The notes under the pieces are model-generated. The model worked only from the letters and a program-made list of their open reading frames with translations, was not told where the DNA came from and ran no database searches. Of a DNA stretch of 60,024 bases, positions 8,123 through 16,342 are shown in pieces (position 1 is the first letter of the stretch; each line of letters opens with the position of its first letter). Origin of the DNA: an uncultured Butyricicoccus sp. (GTDB lineage: Bacteria; Bacillota; Clostridia; Oscillospirales; Butyricicoccaceae); NCBI GenBank assembly GCA_944376065.1, contig CALWBL010000017.1, positions 1 through 60,024 on the forward strand, read 5' to 3'. Both the position numbers and the translations under genes were made by a program.

Positions 8123-8983
8123 ATGCATGAAATAATACATGAGCTAATACATGCTGTAACCCACTCTTTGGAACACGTTTTAACAAGTGTTCCAATACTT
8201 TTTATAGTTTATGCTATTTTATATTTTATGGAGCATAAAATGCGTTCTGCACCAAATTTAATTGAAAAAACTCAACGTGTTGGACCGATTATCGGTGCCT
8301 TAGCGGGCAGCATACCTCAATGCGGTTTTTCTGCTGCTGCATCTGCACTATTTGCTGAAGGCTTTTTAGCACCTGCAACTCTTGTCGCTGTATTTCTTGC
8401 AACATCTGATGAGGCTGTACCTCTGCTTTTATCTGGTGGTGCAAGTCGTGATGCAATATCACTTTTAGTTATAAAAATTATAATAGCAGTTATTGGTGGA
8501 TATTTTCTACATTTTACTTTCCTTAAACCAAAAAATAAAACTTCTGCCCCTGTAAGTATGGATATAAGTCACCACGGTCATAACTGCTGTGGTTCTTCAC
8601 CTTTTTCTGCAATTATAATCCGCACACTTAAAACATGTGCATTTCTGCTTTTAATTATGGTCATCATTCATATAGCAGTTGAGTATGCTGGTGAAGATAG
8701 AATTGCAGCACTTATGCTTGGCGGCAGTATTCTTCAGCCTGTTATTTGTGCATTTATTGGCCTTATACCGAGCTGTGCAATCTCTGTGTTATTTAGCCAG
8801 CTTTATATGTCTGGTGTTATCAGTTTTGGCAGCATGATTGCCGGACTTTCAACTGGTGCCGGCTTTGGATATGTGATTCTTCTTCGTGAAAAATCCAGCC
8901 GCAAACGCGCCCTACCAGTTATTATTGCTACATGGTGTGTCGCTGCAATAAGCGGTATAATATGTCAAATTTTAATTAAATAA
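8123..8983 (+). CDS. Putative manganese/heavy-metal exporter (ArsP_2-like membrane protein)
   Basis: Polytopic membrane protein of 286 residues with about eight hydrophobic segments. It has two related halves, each with a conserved re-entrant core: GSIPQCGFSAAASAL (about 62-76) and GLIPSCAISVLFSQLY (about 209-224), both centred on Pro and Cys. A His/Cys-rich cytosolic loop (HHGHNCCG, about 149) separates them. This pattern fits the family annotated as putative manganese transporter or 10-TM heavy-metal exporter. The cysteines and histidines suggest metal handling; direction and ion are inferred from the family. The gene is monocistronic with its own promoter, and an AAAGGAG ribosome site precedes ATG. 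Confidence 0.75.
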   Translation: MHEIIHELIHAVTHSLEHVLTSVPILFIVYAILYFMEHKMRSAPNLIEKTQRVGPIIGALAGSIPQCGFSAAASALFAEGFLAPATLVAVFLATSDEAVPLLLSGGASRDAISLLVIKIIIAVIGGYFLHFTFLKPKNKTSAPVSMDISHHGHNCCGSSPFSAIIIRTLKTCAFLLLIMVIIHIAVEYAGEDRIAALMLGGSILQPVICAFIGLIPSCAISVLFSQLYMSGVISFGSMIAGLSTGAGFGYVILLREKSSRKRALPVIIATWCVAAISGIICQILIK

Positions 8984-8991
8984 TAAAATTC

Positions 8992-9017
8992 GCCAGATTT
9001 TTATCTGGCATTTTTTA
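8992..9017 (+). terminator. Terminator between the permease and CpXC genes (bidirectional)
   Basis: Stem GCCAGAT/ATCTGGC with loop TTTT, followed by ATTTTTT on the plus strand. The minus strand reads GAATTTTATT after the stem. It serves two convergent genes. Confidence 0.8.
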
Positions 9018-9635
9018 TGTCTCTACGCTATGAAGTAAAGAAAACGCCTCATGCGCCCACTCAAGGTCAATTTTAATAAAGTCTCTTGATGAGGTGTAAA
9101 GTCTTTCATTTATATCTTGATATAACTTTTGATATGTGTCACCAGGCATTGAAACATATTGCTCAACCCCATCAGATAGTACAGCCACAAATCTAAAAGA
9201 TGATGTTCTTTCATCTAAATCATGGAACAACAGTTCAACTACATCAAGGTCACGATTTAGTTGTGCAAATAATAAATATTTCATCATCTCAACCGCTCTA
9301 TCATCAAGTCCACGCTCTAAAATATTTATTTTTTCTCTAAATGAGTTAAAATCCTGCGTCCATCGTAGAGTATAGCCTGCGAGCGGGTCAAAATCTGCAC
9401 TTTGTGGTTTATCTTCGCTTAGCCAAACCATAAATGCATTGGCTAAGTCATGATATAAACATGGCTCCATTACAAGTGATGTAACGGCGCAGTTTGGACA
9501 AGTCCAACGAAAACAGGATAAATCCTGCACCTTTGCTCTCATTTCTGGAGTTTTATCAACATTTATAGAACCAACCGTTTTATGTAAACTTTCTTTTTTA
9601 CAGTGAGGACATTCAATTTTTATTTGACCTGCCAT
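9015..9635 (-). CDS. CpXC domain protein
   Basis: Soluble protein of 206 residues with an N-terminal zinc-ribbon-like CpXC domain: IECPHCKKES at about 4-13 and RWTCPNCAVTS about 35 residues further, then an alpha/beta region. Function of the family is unknown; a structural zinc is likely from the two CxxC pairs. I begin at the ATG at 9635, which has an ideal GAAGGAGGGAG ribosome site; a longer ORF from 9701 would add 22 residues with no ribosome site. It lies 85 bases downstream of the ABC-F gene on the same strand, so it may be read through from it. Confidence 0.75.
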   Translation of the reverse strand: MAGQIKIECPHCKKESLHKTVGSINVDKTPEMRAKVQDLSCFRWTCPNCAVTSLVMEPCLYHDLANAFMVWLSEDKPQSADFDPLAGYTLRWTQDFNSFREKINILERGLDDRAVEMMKYLLFAQLNRDLDVVELLFHDLDERTSSFRFVAVLSDGVEQYVSMPGDTYQKLYQDINERLYTSSRDFIKIDLEWAHEAFSLLHSVET

Positions 9636-9720
9636 AACTCCCTCCTTCGTTGCTATCTGTTCAAGCAAACAGCATCCGAACAAATTATGTCCAGATGCCA
9701 TCGCCTATTTAAAACATAAA

Positions 9721-11331
9721 TTACTTTTTACCTAAACGCTCCGCTCTAAACTCAAGAAATTCATCATATGTACATTCCTTATCAAGCACACCGTCTTCTC
9801 TTAGCTCGATAATACGGTTTGCAATGGTCTGCATAAACTCATGGTCATGAGATGCAAATAGTACATTGCCTTTAAAATCACGAACACCATTATTTACTGC
9901 GGTTATAGATTCAAGGTCAAGATGGTTTGTAGGCTGGTCAATAACAAGCACATTGGAGCCAAATAACATCATACGAGAAAGCATCATACGAACCTTTTCT
10001 CCACCAGAAAGTACATTAACTGGCTTATAAACATCGTTACCAGAGAATAACATTCTGCCAAGAAAACCACGCAGGGTGGATTCAAGTGTATCAGTTCTTG
10101 AATATGGTGCAAGCCAATCAAGCATATTTTCCTGATGACCGTCGAAAAATTCATTGTTATCTTTAGGGAAGTAAGACTGTGAAGTTGATACACCCCACTT
10201 GAATGTACCTTCATCCGGCTCAATTTCTCCCATTAAAATCTGGAACAAACATGTTGCAGCTCTTTCATTTTCAGCAATAAAACCAATTTTATCACCTTTC
10301 TTTACAATAAAAGATACATTGTTAAGCAGCTTTTCACCACCTATTGTCTTAGAAATACCACTAACTTCGAGTATATCCTTGCCCGCTTCTCTATCCATTG
10401 TAAATCCTACCCATGGATAACGACGGGAAGATGCTGGCAGTTCCTCAACACTCAACTTGTCAATCAGCTTACGGCGTGATGTTGCCTGACGTGATTTAGA
10501 TTTATTAGCGGAGAAACGCTGGATAAATGTTTGCAGTTCCTTGATTTTATCCTCATTTTTCTTGTTCTGGTCGCGAATCATACGCTGAATGAGCTGTGAA
10601 GATTCATACCAGAATTCATAGTTACCCACATATAGCTTAACTTTACCATAGTCTATATCAACTATATGAGTACATACATTATTTAAGAAATGACGGTCAT
10701 GTGATACAACTATAACTGTACCAGCGAAATCCATTAGAAAATCTTCCAGCCAATGAATAGCATCAACATCTAAATGGTTAGTAGGCTCGTCCAAAAGTAA
10801 GATATCTGGGTGACCAAAAAGAGCTTGTGCAAGCAGAATTTTAACCTTTTCAGTATCCTGCATAGAGCTCATTGGGCGATAAAGTGATGCCTCTCCATCG
10901 ATACCGAGACCTTCTAAAAGCTGTGCTGCCTCTGTATCTGCATTCCAACCGTCCATCTCTGCAAACTCTGCCTCAAGGTCTGCTGCACGGTTTCCATCTT
11001 TCTCAGTAAATGGGTCTTTTGCGTAGAGTTCTTCCTTCTCCTTGATAATCTCATATAAGCGTGGGTTACCCTGGATAATTGTATCTAAAACAGTAAAATC
11101 ATCATAAGCAAAATGGTCTTGCTTTAACACAGACATACGTGTGTTTGGCTTAATGGACACGTCACCTGTAGTGGAATCCAACTCACCAGAAAGCACCTTT
11201 AAAAATGTGGATTTACCTGCACCATTTGCACCAATAACACCATAGCAGTTGCCCTCTGTAAACTTGATATTAACTTCCTTAAATAGTGGTTCGCCTGTAA
11301 AGTTTACACTTACGTTTGAAACAGTAATCAT
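9721..11331 (-). CDS. ABC-F family ATPase, asymmetric
   Basis: Soluble tandem-NBD ATPase of 536 residues that acts on ribosomes (ABC-F, of the YkpA/YbiT type). NBD1 has Walker A GANGAGKST (36-44) and Walker B LLLDEPTNHLD, but its signature is SSMQDTEKV instead of LSGGE. The linker (about 245-300) is Lys/Arg-rich. NBD2 has a perfect LSGGEKVRMML, but its Walker A is IAENERAATC and its Walker B ends IDQPTNHLD, with Gln for the catalytic Glu. So only the site built from Walker A1 and signature 2 looks competent. The ribosome site CGGAGG precedes ATG. Role in translation is from the family; the exact target is unknown. Confidence 0.92.
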   Translation of the reverse strand: MITVSNVSVNFTGEPLFKEVNIKFTEGNCYGVIGANGAGKSTFLKVLSGELDSTTGDVSIKPNTRMSVLKQDHFAYDDFTVLDTIIQGNPRLYEIIKEKEELYAKDPFTEKDGNRAADLEAEFAEMDGWNADTEAAQLLEGLGIDGEASLYRPMSSMQDTEKVKILLAQALFGHPDILLLDEPTNHLDVDAIHWLEDFLMDFAGTVIVVSHDRHFLNNVCTHIVDIDYGKVKLYVGNYEFWYESSQLIQRMIRDQNKKNEDKIKELQTFIQRFSANKSKSRQATSRRKLIDKLSVEELPASSRRYPWVGFTMDREAGKDILEVSGISKTIGGEKLLNNVSFIVKKGDKIGFIAENERAATCLFQILMGEIEPDEGTFKWGVSTSQSYFPKDNNEFFDGHQENMLDWLAPYSRTDTLESTLRGFLGRMLFSGNDVYKPVNVLSGGEKVRMMLSRMMLFGSNVLVIDQPTNHLDLESITAVNNGVRDFKGNVLFASHDHEFMQTIANRIIELREDGVLDKECTYDEFLEFRAERLGKK

Positions 11332-11477
11332 ATAGCCTCCGTTATTTTAATAAATATTTTTACTTAGTTGCCTTTAACATATAAAAAATCAATTATTCAT
11401 ATTATAACACAACTATTTTTTACTGTCATCTAACTTTCAGCAAACTTTTTTGATTATCATAATTTTGTTACTGTTGC

Positions 11478-11506
11478 TTGAAAAAACAATATTAAAGAGG
11501 TATACT
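11478..11506 (+). promoter_or_regulatory. Promoter of the nitroreductase gene
   Basis: TTGAAA, a 17-base spacer, TATACT, ending 29 bases before the ATG. Confidence 0.7.
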
Positions 11507-11535
11507 ATAAGCAATATGAATGGAGTACATAAACT

Positions 11536-12060
11536 ATGAGCAACCTTATAAATATCATTAAAAATCGCAGGTCAACCCGTGCTTTTATAGAAGGCAAACT
11601 ACCACCCCGTGAGCAAATCGAGCAAATTGTAGAAGCCGCTTTATGGGCTCCCAGTGGCATGGGTAAACAGCTTTGGCATTTTTCAGTTATTTATAATGCG
11701 GAAAAATCTTTACAACTTGCTAAGGCCGTGGCTAAAGCCAGTAACCGTGGAGCTGAATATAACTTCTATAAAGCACCAGTTCAGATTATCGTTTCCTACA
11801 AACGTGATGAACAACATGCTTTTTTAGACGGTTCTGCTGCAATGCAAAACATACTGCTAATGGCACAAGATTTAGGTCTTGGCTCTTGTTGGATTAACCA
11901 AATTCGTGACTGCTGTGATGATACTGAAGTTCGTCAGCTATTGACTTCATATGGTGTTCCAAAAGACCATGTTGTTATATGCTCTGCTGCTATTGGCTAT
12001 ATTGAAAAGGAGACTAACCCAAAGCCTCGTATGGAAAACACGGTTTCTTTTAATGATTAA
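11536..12060 (+). CDS. Nitroreductase family flavoprotein
   Basis: FMN-dependent NAD(P)H oxidoreductase of 174 residues. The FMN phosphate-binding motif RRSTRAF sits at 11-17 and the second FMN motif AALWAPSGMGKQLWHFSV at about 32-50. The C-terminal part has the usual GSCWI (about 117) and a final proline-rich segment with arginine. Members reduce nitroaromatics, quinones or flavins as a homodimer in the cytosol; the true substrate is not evident. A GGAGT ribosome site lies nine bases before ATG. It is a single-gene unit with its own promoter and a strong terminator. Family assignment is firm. Confidence 0.92.
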   Translation: MSNLINIIKNRRSTRAFIEGKLPPREQIEQIVEAALWAPSGMGKQLWHFSVIYNAEKSLQLAKAVAKASNRGAEYNFYKAPVQIIVSYKRDEQHAFLDGSAAMQNILLMAQDLGLGSCWINQIRDCCDDTEVRQLLTSYGVPKDHVVICSAAIGYIEKETNPKPRMENTVSFND

Positions 12061-12064
12061 GGAT

Positions 12065-12112
12065 AGGATGACTTTGATGCAAAATTAAATGCATCAAAGT
12101 CATCCTATTTTT
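12065..12112 (+). terminator. Strong terminator after the nitroreductase gene
   Basis: Perfect 17-bp stem (12065-12081 with 12090-12106) and an 8-base loop, followed by ATTTTTATT. Confidence 0.9.
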
Positions 12113-12149
12113 ATTGTATTTGAGTGTTGTTTTTTGTCATTTATGCACG

Positions 12150-12178
12150 TTGACATGTTTTGTCTGCTATTATATAAT
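12150..12178 (+). promoter_or_regulatory. Promoter of metK
   Basis: TTGACA, a 17-base spacer, TATAAT: full consensus. Transcription would start near 12185, just before the riboswitch. Confidence 0.85.
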
Positions 12179-12200
12179 AAACTCGAACTTAAAACTGACA

Positions 12201-12313
12201 CCTTATCAAGAGTGGTGGAGGGATCGGCCCTATGAAACCCAGCAACCTGTATTTATGCAAGGTGCTAAATCCGACGGTATTTCAGTTCGATTGTAACGAA
12301 CCGATAGATGAGG
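12201..12313 (+). ncRNA. SAM-I (S-box) riboswitch
   Basis: The S-box core is plain: AGAGTGGTGGAGGGA, GGCCCTATGAAACCCAGCAACC and AAGGTGCTAAATCC. Helix P1 is CCTTATC (12201-12207) with GATGAGG (12307-12313). It binds S-adenosylmethionine and switches off the SAM synthetase gene that follows. Confidence 0.95.
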
Positions 12314-12348
12314 CTTTTGTGGCTTACTTCATCGGGGTGGGCTTTTTT
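12307..12348 (+). promoter_or_regulatory. Attenuator of the SAM riboswitch
   Basis: The 3' strand of P1, GATGAGG, can pair instead with CTTCATC (12327-12333), forming an antiterminator. When SAM holds P1, GCTTAC (12322-12327) can pair with GTGGGC (12336-12341) before a run of seven T, a terminator with G-U pairs. The pairings are visible; the switching order is inferred from S-box biology. Confidence 0.6.
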
Positions 12349-12396
12349 TATTGCTCATTTTCATGTTTTTATTTTTTAATGAAAGGACTTTTTAAA

Positions 12397-13581
12397 ATGG
12401 CAAAACATCTTTTTACTTCTGAATCAGTTACCGAAGGTCACCCAGACAAAATTTGTGACCAAATCTCTGATGCAATCCTTGATGCAATGCTGAAGAATGA
12501 CCCATATTCTCGTGTTGCTTGTGAAACCACCTGTACAACTGGTATGGTTTCTGTAATGGGCGAAATCTCCACAAAATGTTATGTAGATATTCCAAAAATT
12601 GTGCGTGAAGTTGTTCGTGAAATCGGTTATGACCGTGCAAAATATGGTTTTGACTGCGACACATGTGCAGTTATAACAACTATTGACGAACAGAGTGCAG
12701 ATATTGCACTAGGTGTTGACAACTCTCTTGAACGCAAAGAGGGGCAGGAAGATGCAGAACTTGCAACTGGTGCTGGCGACCAAGGCATGATGTTTGGTTA
12801 TGCTTGTAATGAAACTCCAGAGCTTATGCCTTTATCTATTTCTCTCTCTCATAAGATGGCTAGGCGTCTTTCTGAGGTTCGAAAGGATGGTACTTTTAAA
12901 TATTTACGTCCAGATGGTAAAACTCAGGTCACTGTTGAATATGATGAAAACCATGTTCCAGTTCGTATTGATACTGTTGTTCTTTCCACCCAACATTCTC
13001 CAGATGTGTCCCTTCAGCAGATTCGTAAGGATATGATTGAGCATGTTATCAAGCCAACCATTCCTTCTCATCTGCTTGATGAAAACACCCATTTCTTTGT
13101 AAACCCAACCGGTCGTTTTGTTATCGGTGGTCCACAAGGCGATTCCGGTCTGACTGGTCGTAAGATTATTGTTGATACTTATGGTGGTGTTGGTCGTCAT
13201 GGTGGCGGTGCATTCTCTGGCAAAGACCCAACAAAGGTTGACCGTTCTGGTGCTTATGCAGCCCGTTATGTAGCTAAGAACATCGTAGCAGCTGGTCTTG
13301 CTGAACGTTGTGAGGTTCAGCTCGCTTATGCTATTGGTGTGGCTCACCCTGTTTCTGTAATGGTTGATACATTTGGCACAGGCAAGGTTGATGAAGGCAT
13401 ATTATCTGATGCAATCTCTAAGGTATTTGACCTTCGTCCAGCCGCTATTATCAAAACTCTTGAACTTCGTCAACCTATTTACCGTAAGTTGGCAGCTTAT
13501 GGTCACATGGGACGCGAGGACCTTGGCGTTGCTTGGGAGCGTACCGATCGTATAGATGATTTAAAAGCGGCTGTTAAGTAA
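12397..13581 (+). CDS. metK: S-adenosylmethionine synthetase
   Basis: Makes SAM from methionine and ATP in the cytosol; normal length of 394 residues. Seen are the N-terminal [10 protein letters not shown], the substrate loop [12 protein letters not shown] (about 116), the P-loop-like [19 protein letters not shown] (about 269) and [16 protein letters not shown]. The reading frame is open back to 12232, but that part is the riboswitch; the true ATG at 12397 has GAAAGGA ten bases upstream. Expression is set by the consensus promoter and the SAM riboswitch, and a terminator follows directly. Identification is certain. Confidence 0.98.
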   Translation: MAKHLFTSESVTEGHPDKICDQISDAILDAMLKNDPYSRVACETTCTTGMVSVMGEISTKCYVDIPKIVREVVREIGYDRAKYGFDCDTCAVITTIDEQSADIALGVDNSLERKEGQEDAELATGAGDQGMMFGYACNETPELMPLSISLSHKMARRLSEVRKDGTFKYLRPDGKTQVTVEYDENHVPVRIDTVVLSTQHSPDVSLQQIRKDMIEHVIKPTIPSHLLDENTHFFVNPTGRFVIGGPQGDSGLTGRKIIVDTYGGVGRHGGGAFSGKDPTKVDRSGAYAARYVAKNIVAAGLAERCEVQLAYAIGVAHPVSVMVDTFGTGKVDEGILSDAISKVFDLRPAAIIKTLELRQPIYRKLAAYGHMGREDLGVAWERTDRIDDLKAAVK

Positions 13582-13594
13582 ATTAGAAATATTA

Positions 13595-13630
13595 AAAGCG
13601 TGTTTTGAATATACAAAACACGCTTTCTTT
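13595..13630 (+). terminator. Terminator of metK
   Basis: 13-bp stem AAAGCGTGTTTTG/CAAAACACGCTTT with a 6-base loop, followed by CTTTATTG. Confidence 0.85.
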
Positions 13631-13658
13631 ATTGTTATATTTACTTTTTAAAAAACAA

Positions 13659-13687
13659 AAAAGCACAGCAATTAAGCTGTGCTTTTT
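13659..13687 (-). terminator. Terminator of the tRNA operon
   Basis: Stem AAAAGCACAGC/GCTGTGCTTTT with loop AATTAA, followed on the minus strand by TTTTGTTTTTT. It begins directly at the CCA end of tRNA-Cys. Confidence 0.85.
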
Positions 13688-13760
13688 GGAGGTACCACTC
13701 AGAATCGAACTGAGGATCAGGGAGTTGCAGTCCCACGCCTTACCGCTTGGCTATGGTACC
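13687..13760 (-). tRNA. tRNA-Cys (GCA)
   Basis: Cloverleaf with acceptor GGTACCA/TGGTACC, discriminator T, encoded CCA, T-loop GGTTCGATTC-like arm and anticodon loop CTGCAAC. Last gene of a five-tRNA operon. Confidence 0.93.
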
Positions 13761-13763
13761 ATA

Positions 13764-13839
13764 TGGAGCGGATGACGAGGCTCGAACTCGCTACCTCCAC
13801 CTTGGCAAGGTGGCGCTCTACCAGATGAGCTACATCCGC
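13764..13839 (-). tRNA. tRNA-Gly (GCC)
   Basis: Acceptor GCGGATG/CATCCGC, D-arm AGCTCATCTGGTAGAGC, anticodon stem CCACC/GGTGG around TTGCCAA, and encoded CCA. Fourth gene of the operon. Confidence 0.93.
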
Positions 13840-13843
13840 ATAT

Positions 13844-13920
13844 TGGTGCCTCCGGGCGGAATCGAACCACCGACACGGGGATTTTCAGTCCCCTGCTCTA
13901 CCGACTGAGCTACAGAGGCA
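13844..13920 (-). tRNA. tRNA-Phe (GAA)
   Basis: Acceptor TGCCTCT paired with GGAGGCA (one wobble), anticodon stem GGGGA/TCCCC around CTGAAAA, and encoded CCA. Third gene of the operon. Confidence 0.93.
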
Positions 13921-13929
13921 AATTGAAAA

Positions 13930-14006
13930 TGGCGACCCAGATGGGGCTCGAACCCACGACCTCTAGCGTGACAGGCTAGCGCTCTAACCGACTGAGCTAC
14001 TGGGCC
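13930..14006 (-). tRNA. tRNA-Asp (GTC)
   Basis: Acceptor GGCCCAG/CTGGGTC (one wobble), anticodon loop CTGTCAC, T-arm GTGGGTTCGAGCCCCAT-like and encoded CCA. Second gene of the operon. Confidence 0.93.
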
Positions 14007-14010
14007 AAGA

Positions 14011-14086
14011 TGGTGGAAGTTAACGGGCTCGAACCGCTGACCCTCTGCTTGTAAGGCAGATGCTCTCCCAGCTGAGCTAAACTTCC
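14011..14086 (-). tRNA. tRNA-Val (TAC)
   Basis: Acceptor GGAAGTT/AACTTCC, anticodon stem CTGCC/AGCAG-type around TTACA with anticodon TAC, and encoded CCA. First gene of the operon, about 20 bases downstream of the promoter. Confidence 0.93.
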
Positions 14087-14107
14087 ATGTCATCAGCGAC
14101 TTTAGTT

Positions 14108-14136
14108 ATTATATAGCATATTATGCTATATGTCAA
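14108..14136 (-). promoter_or_regulatory. Consensus promoter of the tRNA operon
   Basis: Read leftward: TTGACA, a 17-base spacer, TATAAT. The spacer together with part of the -10 forms the palindrome TATAGCATATTATGCTATA (14112-14130). Confidence 0.9.
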
Positions 14137-14328
14137 CACTTTTTTCAAAAAGTTTCTTTATTTCTCTATTTTTTCTTTACACCAAAGTTAAGTAATGTAA
14201 ATTTTACATTAAAATATTTGTAAATTTAAACTTGGTTTGAGTATTTTCCCTTTTAACTATAGGATTTTTTATCTTTTTCTGTTATAATTTCACCATAAGA
14301 GAATTTACGCAAAGGAGCCCAAGTAAAA

Positions 14329-16305
14329 ATGAAGTCTTTTTGGAATGAATCTCTATTAGACCAAATAAATGATATGGTGTATGTTGTGCGTGCTGATAAC
14401 TATCAACTAATTTCTGCCAACCAAAGATTTAAAGAGCGTTTTCCTGAATATCACCAAGGTGCAAAATGTTATAAACTTATTTTTGGCATAGACCAGCCTT
14501 GCGAGGTTTGTGGAATAAAGCAAGCCAACGAATCTCAAGCAGTTAAACTGCATAAGAAAATAAATAATGGTGAAATGATACAAGTTTCTTTCCAAAAGAA
14601 ACTTGCTAATGGCTCAGAGATTTGCATATGTACCGCATCTAATTTGCCAAGCGTGGCTGAATCAACCGAAATAATACGCGATATTTTGAACAGTATCAAT
14701 GCAGCTGCATATACAATAAATCCAGACACTCATCGCATTACTTTCGTAAATTCGTATTTAAAATCTCTCCTTCCTGAAATCCAGCGTGGTGCATTATGCT
14801 TTGATGTGTTAATGGGAAGAAATTCTCCTTGTACTGTTTGCCCATTTAATTCTATGACAAAAAACGGTGATACTTATCATATGCATGAGTCATATATACG
14901 TAAGCTAGATAAATATCTTAATATTGACGCTGTAAATCTGGTTCAAGAAGATGGACAAAAAACTGTGATTTTTACTGGATATGATATAACCCCTCAAGTT
15001 GAAAAAGAACAACGTTTGAGTAAAATTGCTTATTTAGACCTCACTGTAAACTTGCAAAATCAACTTGCTTTTATTAGAGATTCTGATAATTTCTTTAAAC
15101 CTGATGAACCATGTTTTATATACATTTTAAAACTCAAAAATTTTAGCAGTTATAACCTTATGCTTGGTCGCAAAGCTGGTGATGAGTTTATCAAGGTTCT
15201 AGCTGACCATTACTGCTCTATTTATCCTGATAAAAATAAAATATATCGCATTGGTGGTGTTAAATTTGCATTTATTGCAAACAATGAGTTTGAAAAACAA
15301 AAGGCTCTTGAAATTGCTGCTCACCCCATTTGTGATGATATAGGTCATAGAAATAAGCTTTTTTTGCCTGAAGTTAGTTTTGTTGGCATTGAAGTTCCGC
15401 GTTTTGCAGAGAATGCACAGCAGGCACTCCACCATCTGGAATATACTCTATCAAAGCCTAAAAAACACCATACTGATATTATCACATATTTTGAAGAATC
15501 TGATATTGCTAAAATGGAAAGAGATAACCGAATAATATCTCTTGTTAAGGGCGATGTTAGAAAAAATGGATTTCAAGTTTTCTATCAACCCATATATTCT
15601 ATTTCTGAAAAGAAATTTACAAAATGCGAGGCCTTGCTCAGACTCTATGACGATGAACTTGGCTGGGTTTCTCCTGTTGATTTTATTCCAATAGCTGAGG
15701 CCAATGGCACAATCGGCGCGCTTGGTCAGTTTGTCATGGACGAAGTATGCAAGGTTCTTGAGGAAAGAAAACATAAAAATTTACCAAATGTGCAGATAAA
15801 TATAAATGTATCATCAGCCCAATTTTCAACCGAAGATTTTTATGAAACTGTTAAAAGTACCATAAGTAAATATGATTTTAGTTACAATCTTTTGCATATG
15901 GAAATAACAGAAAGCATTATGATAAATTCTTTTGAGTACATAATACATATTATGAGCAAAATTATAGAACTTGGTATTGATTTTAGTGTTGATGATTTTG
16001 GTACAGGTTATTCTAATATTAGCTATTTAAGTGCTTTACCACTTAAAGGTCTAAAACTTGACCGTTCGTTTATTCAGCATGTGACCAATTCAGATGTCCA
16101 TGCAATGATTGTTCGTAATGTTATAAAATTCTCTAAAGATTTGGGTTCCTATGTTGTTGCTGAAGGCGTGGAAGATTTAGAGCAGTTCAATATTTTAAAA
16201 CGTCTTGGCTGTGACTATATACAAGGTTATTTATTTTCCAAAGCCATACCTAAAGACGAATATATGAATTTTTTAGAGGAACATTATTTTTATGACATTA
16301 ATTAA
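14329..16305 (+). CDS. Two PAS-like Cys modules, degenerate GGDEF, EAL phosphodiesterase
   Basis: Soluble c-di-GMP phosphodiesterase candidate of 658 residues. Two N-terminal PAS-like modules (about 1-105 and 115-225) each carry a three-cysteine cluster, CYKLIFGIDQPCEVC and CFDVLMGRNSPCTVC. The GGDEF domain (about 235-390) is degenerate, with RIGGVKFAF where GGDEF should be, so cyclase activity is unlikely. The EAL domain (about 405-650) has KCEALLRL, NVSSAQF, EITES, VDDFGTGYSN and LKLDRSFI, the metal and catalytic residues of active enzymes. The ATG follows AAAGGAG, and an extended -10 TGTTATAAT lies 41 bases upstream. It stands alone and ends in a terminator. Activity is inferred from motifs. 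Confidence 0.9.
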   Translation: MKSFWNESLLDQINDMVYVVRADNYQLISANQRFKERFPEYHQGAKCYKLIFGIDQPCEVCGIKQANESQAVKLHKKINNGEMIQVSFQKKLANGSEICICTASNLPSVAESTEIIRDILNSINAAAYTINPDTHRITFVNSYLKSLLPEIQRGALCFDVLMGRNSPCTVCPFNSMTKNGDTYHMHESYIRKLDKYLNIDAVNLVQEDGQKTVIFTGYDITPQVEKEQRLSKIAYLDLTVNLQNQLAFIRDSDNFFKPDEPCFIYILKLKNFSSYNLMLGRKAGDEFIKVLADHYCSIYPDKNKIYRIGGVKFAFIANNEFEKQKALEIAAHPICDDIGHRNKLFLPEVSFVGIEVPRFAENAQQALHHLEYTLSKPKKHHTDIITYFEESDIAKMERDNRIISLVKGDVRKNGFQVFYQPIYSISEKKFTKCEALLRLYDDELGWVSPVDFIPIAEANGTIGALGQFVMDEVCKVLEERKHKNLPNVQININVSSAQFSTEDFYETVKSTISKYDFSYNLLHMEITESIMINSFEYIIHIMSKIIELGIDFSVDDFGTGYSNISYLSALPLKGLKLDRSFIQHVTNSDVHAMIVRNVIKFSKDLGSYVVAEGVEDLEQFNILKRLGCDYIQGYLFSKAIPKDEYMNFLEEHYFYDIN

Positions 16306-16338
16306 AAAGTGCAGCTTTCAAATAAAAGCTGCACTTTT
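16305..16338 (+). terminator. Terminator shared by the EAL gene and luxS
   Basis: 14-bp stem AAAAGTGCAGCTTT/AAAGCTGCACTTTT with a 6-base loop between convergent genes, followed by GTTTTTACTTTT on the plus strand. Confidence 0.85.
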
Positions 16339-16342
16339 GTTT

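Noticed and set aside
12232..12396. N-terminal extension of MetK through the riboswitch
   Set aside because: The DNA is the SAM aptamer and attenuator; the real ATG with GAAAGGA is at 12397.
13830..14093. An 87-codon open frame across tRNA genes
   Set aside because: It is an antisense or through-reading of tRNA-Phe, Asp and Val sequences, a well-known false ORF.
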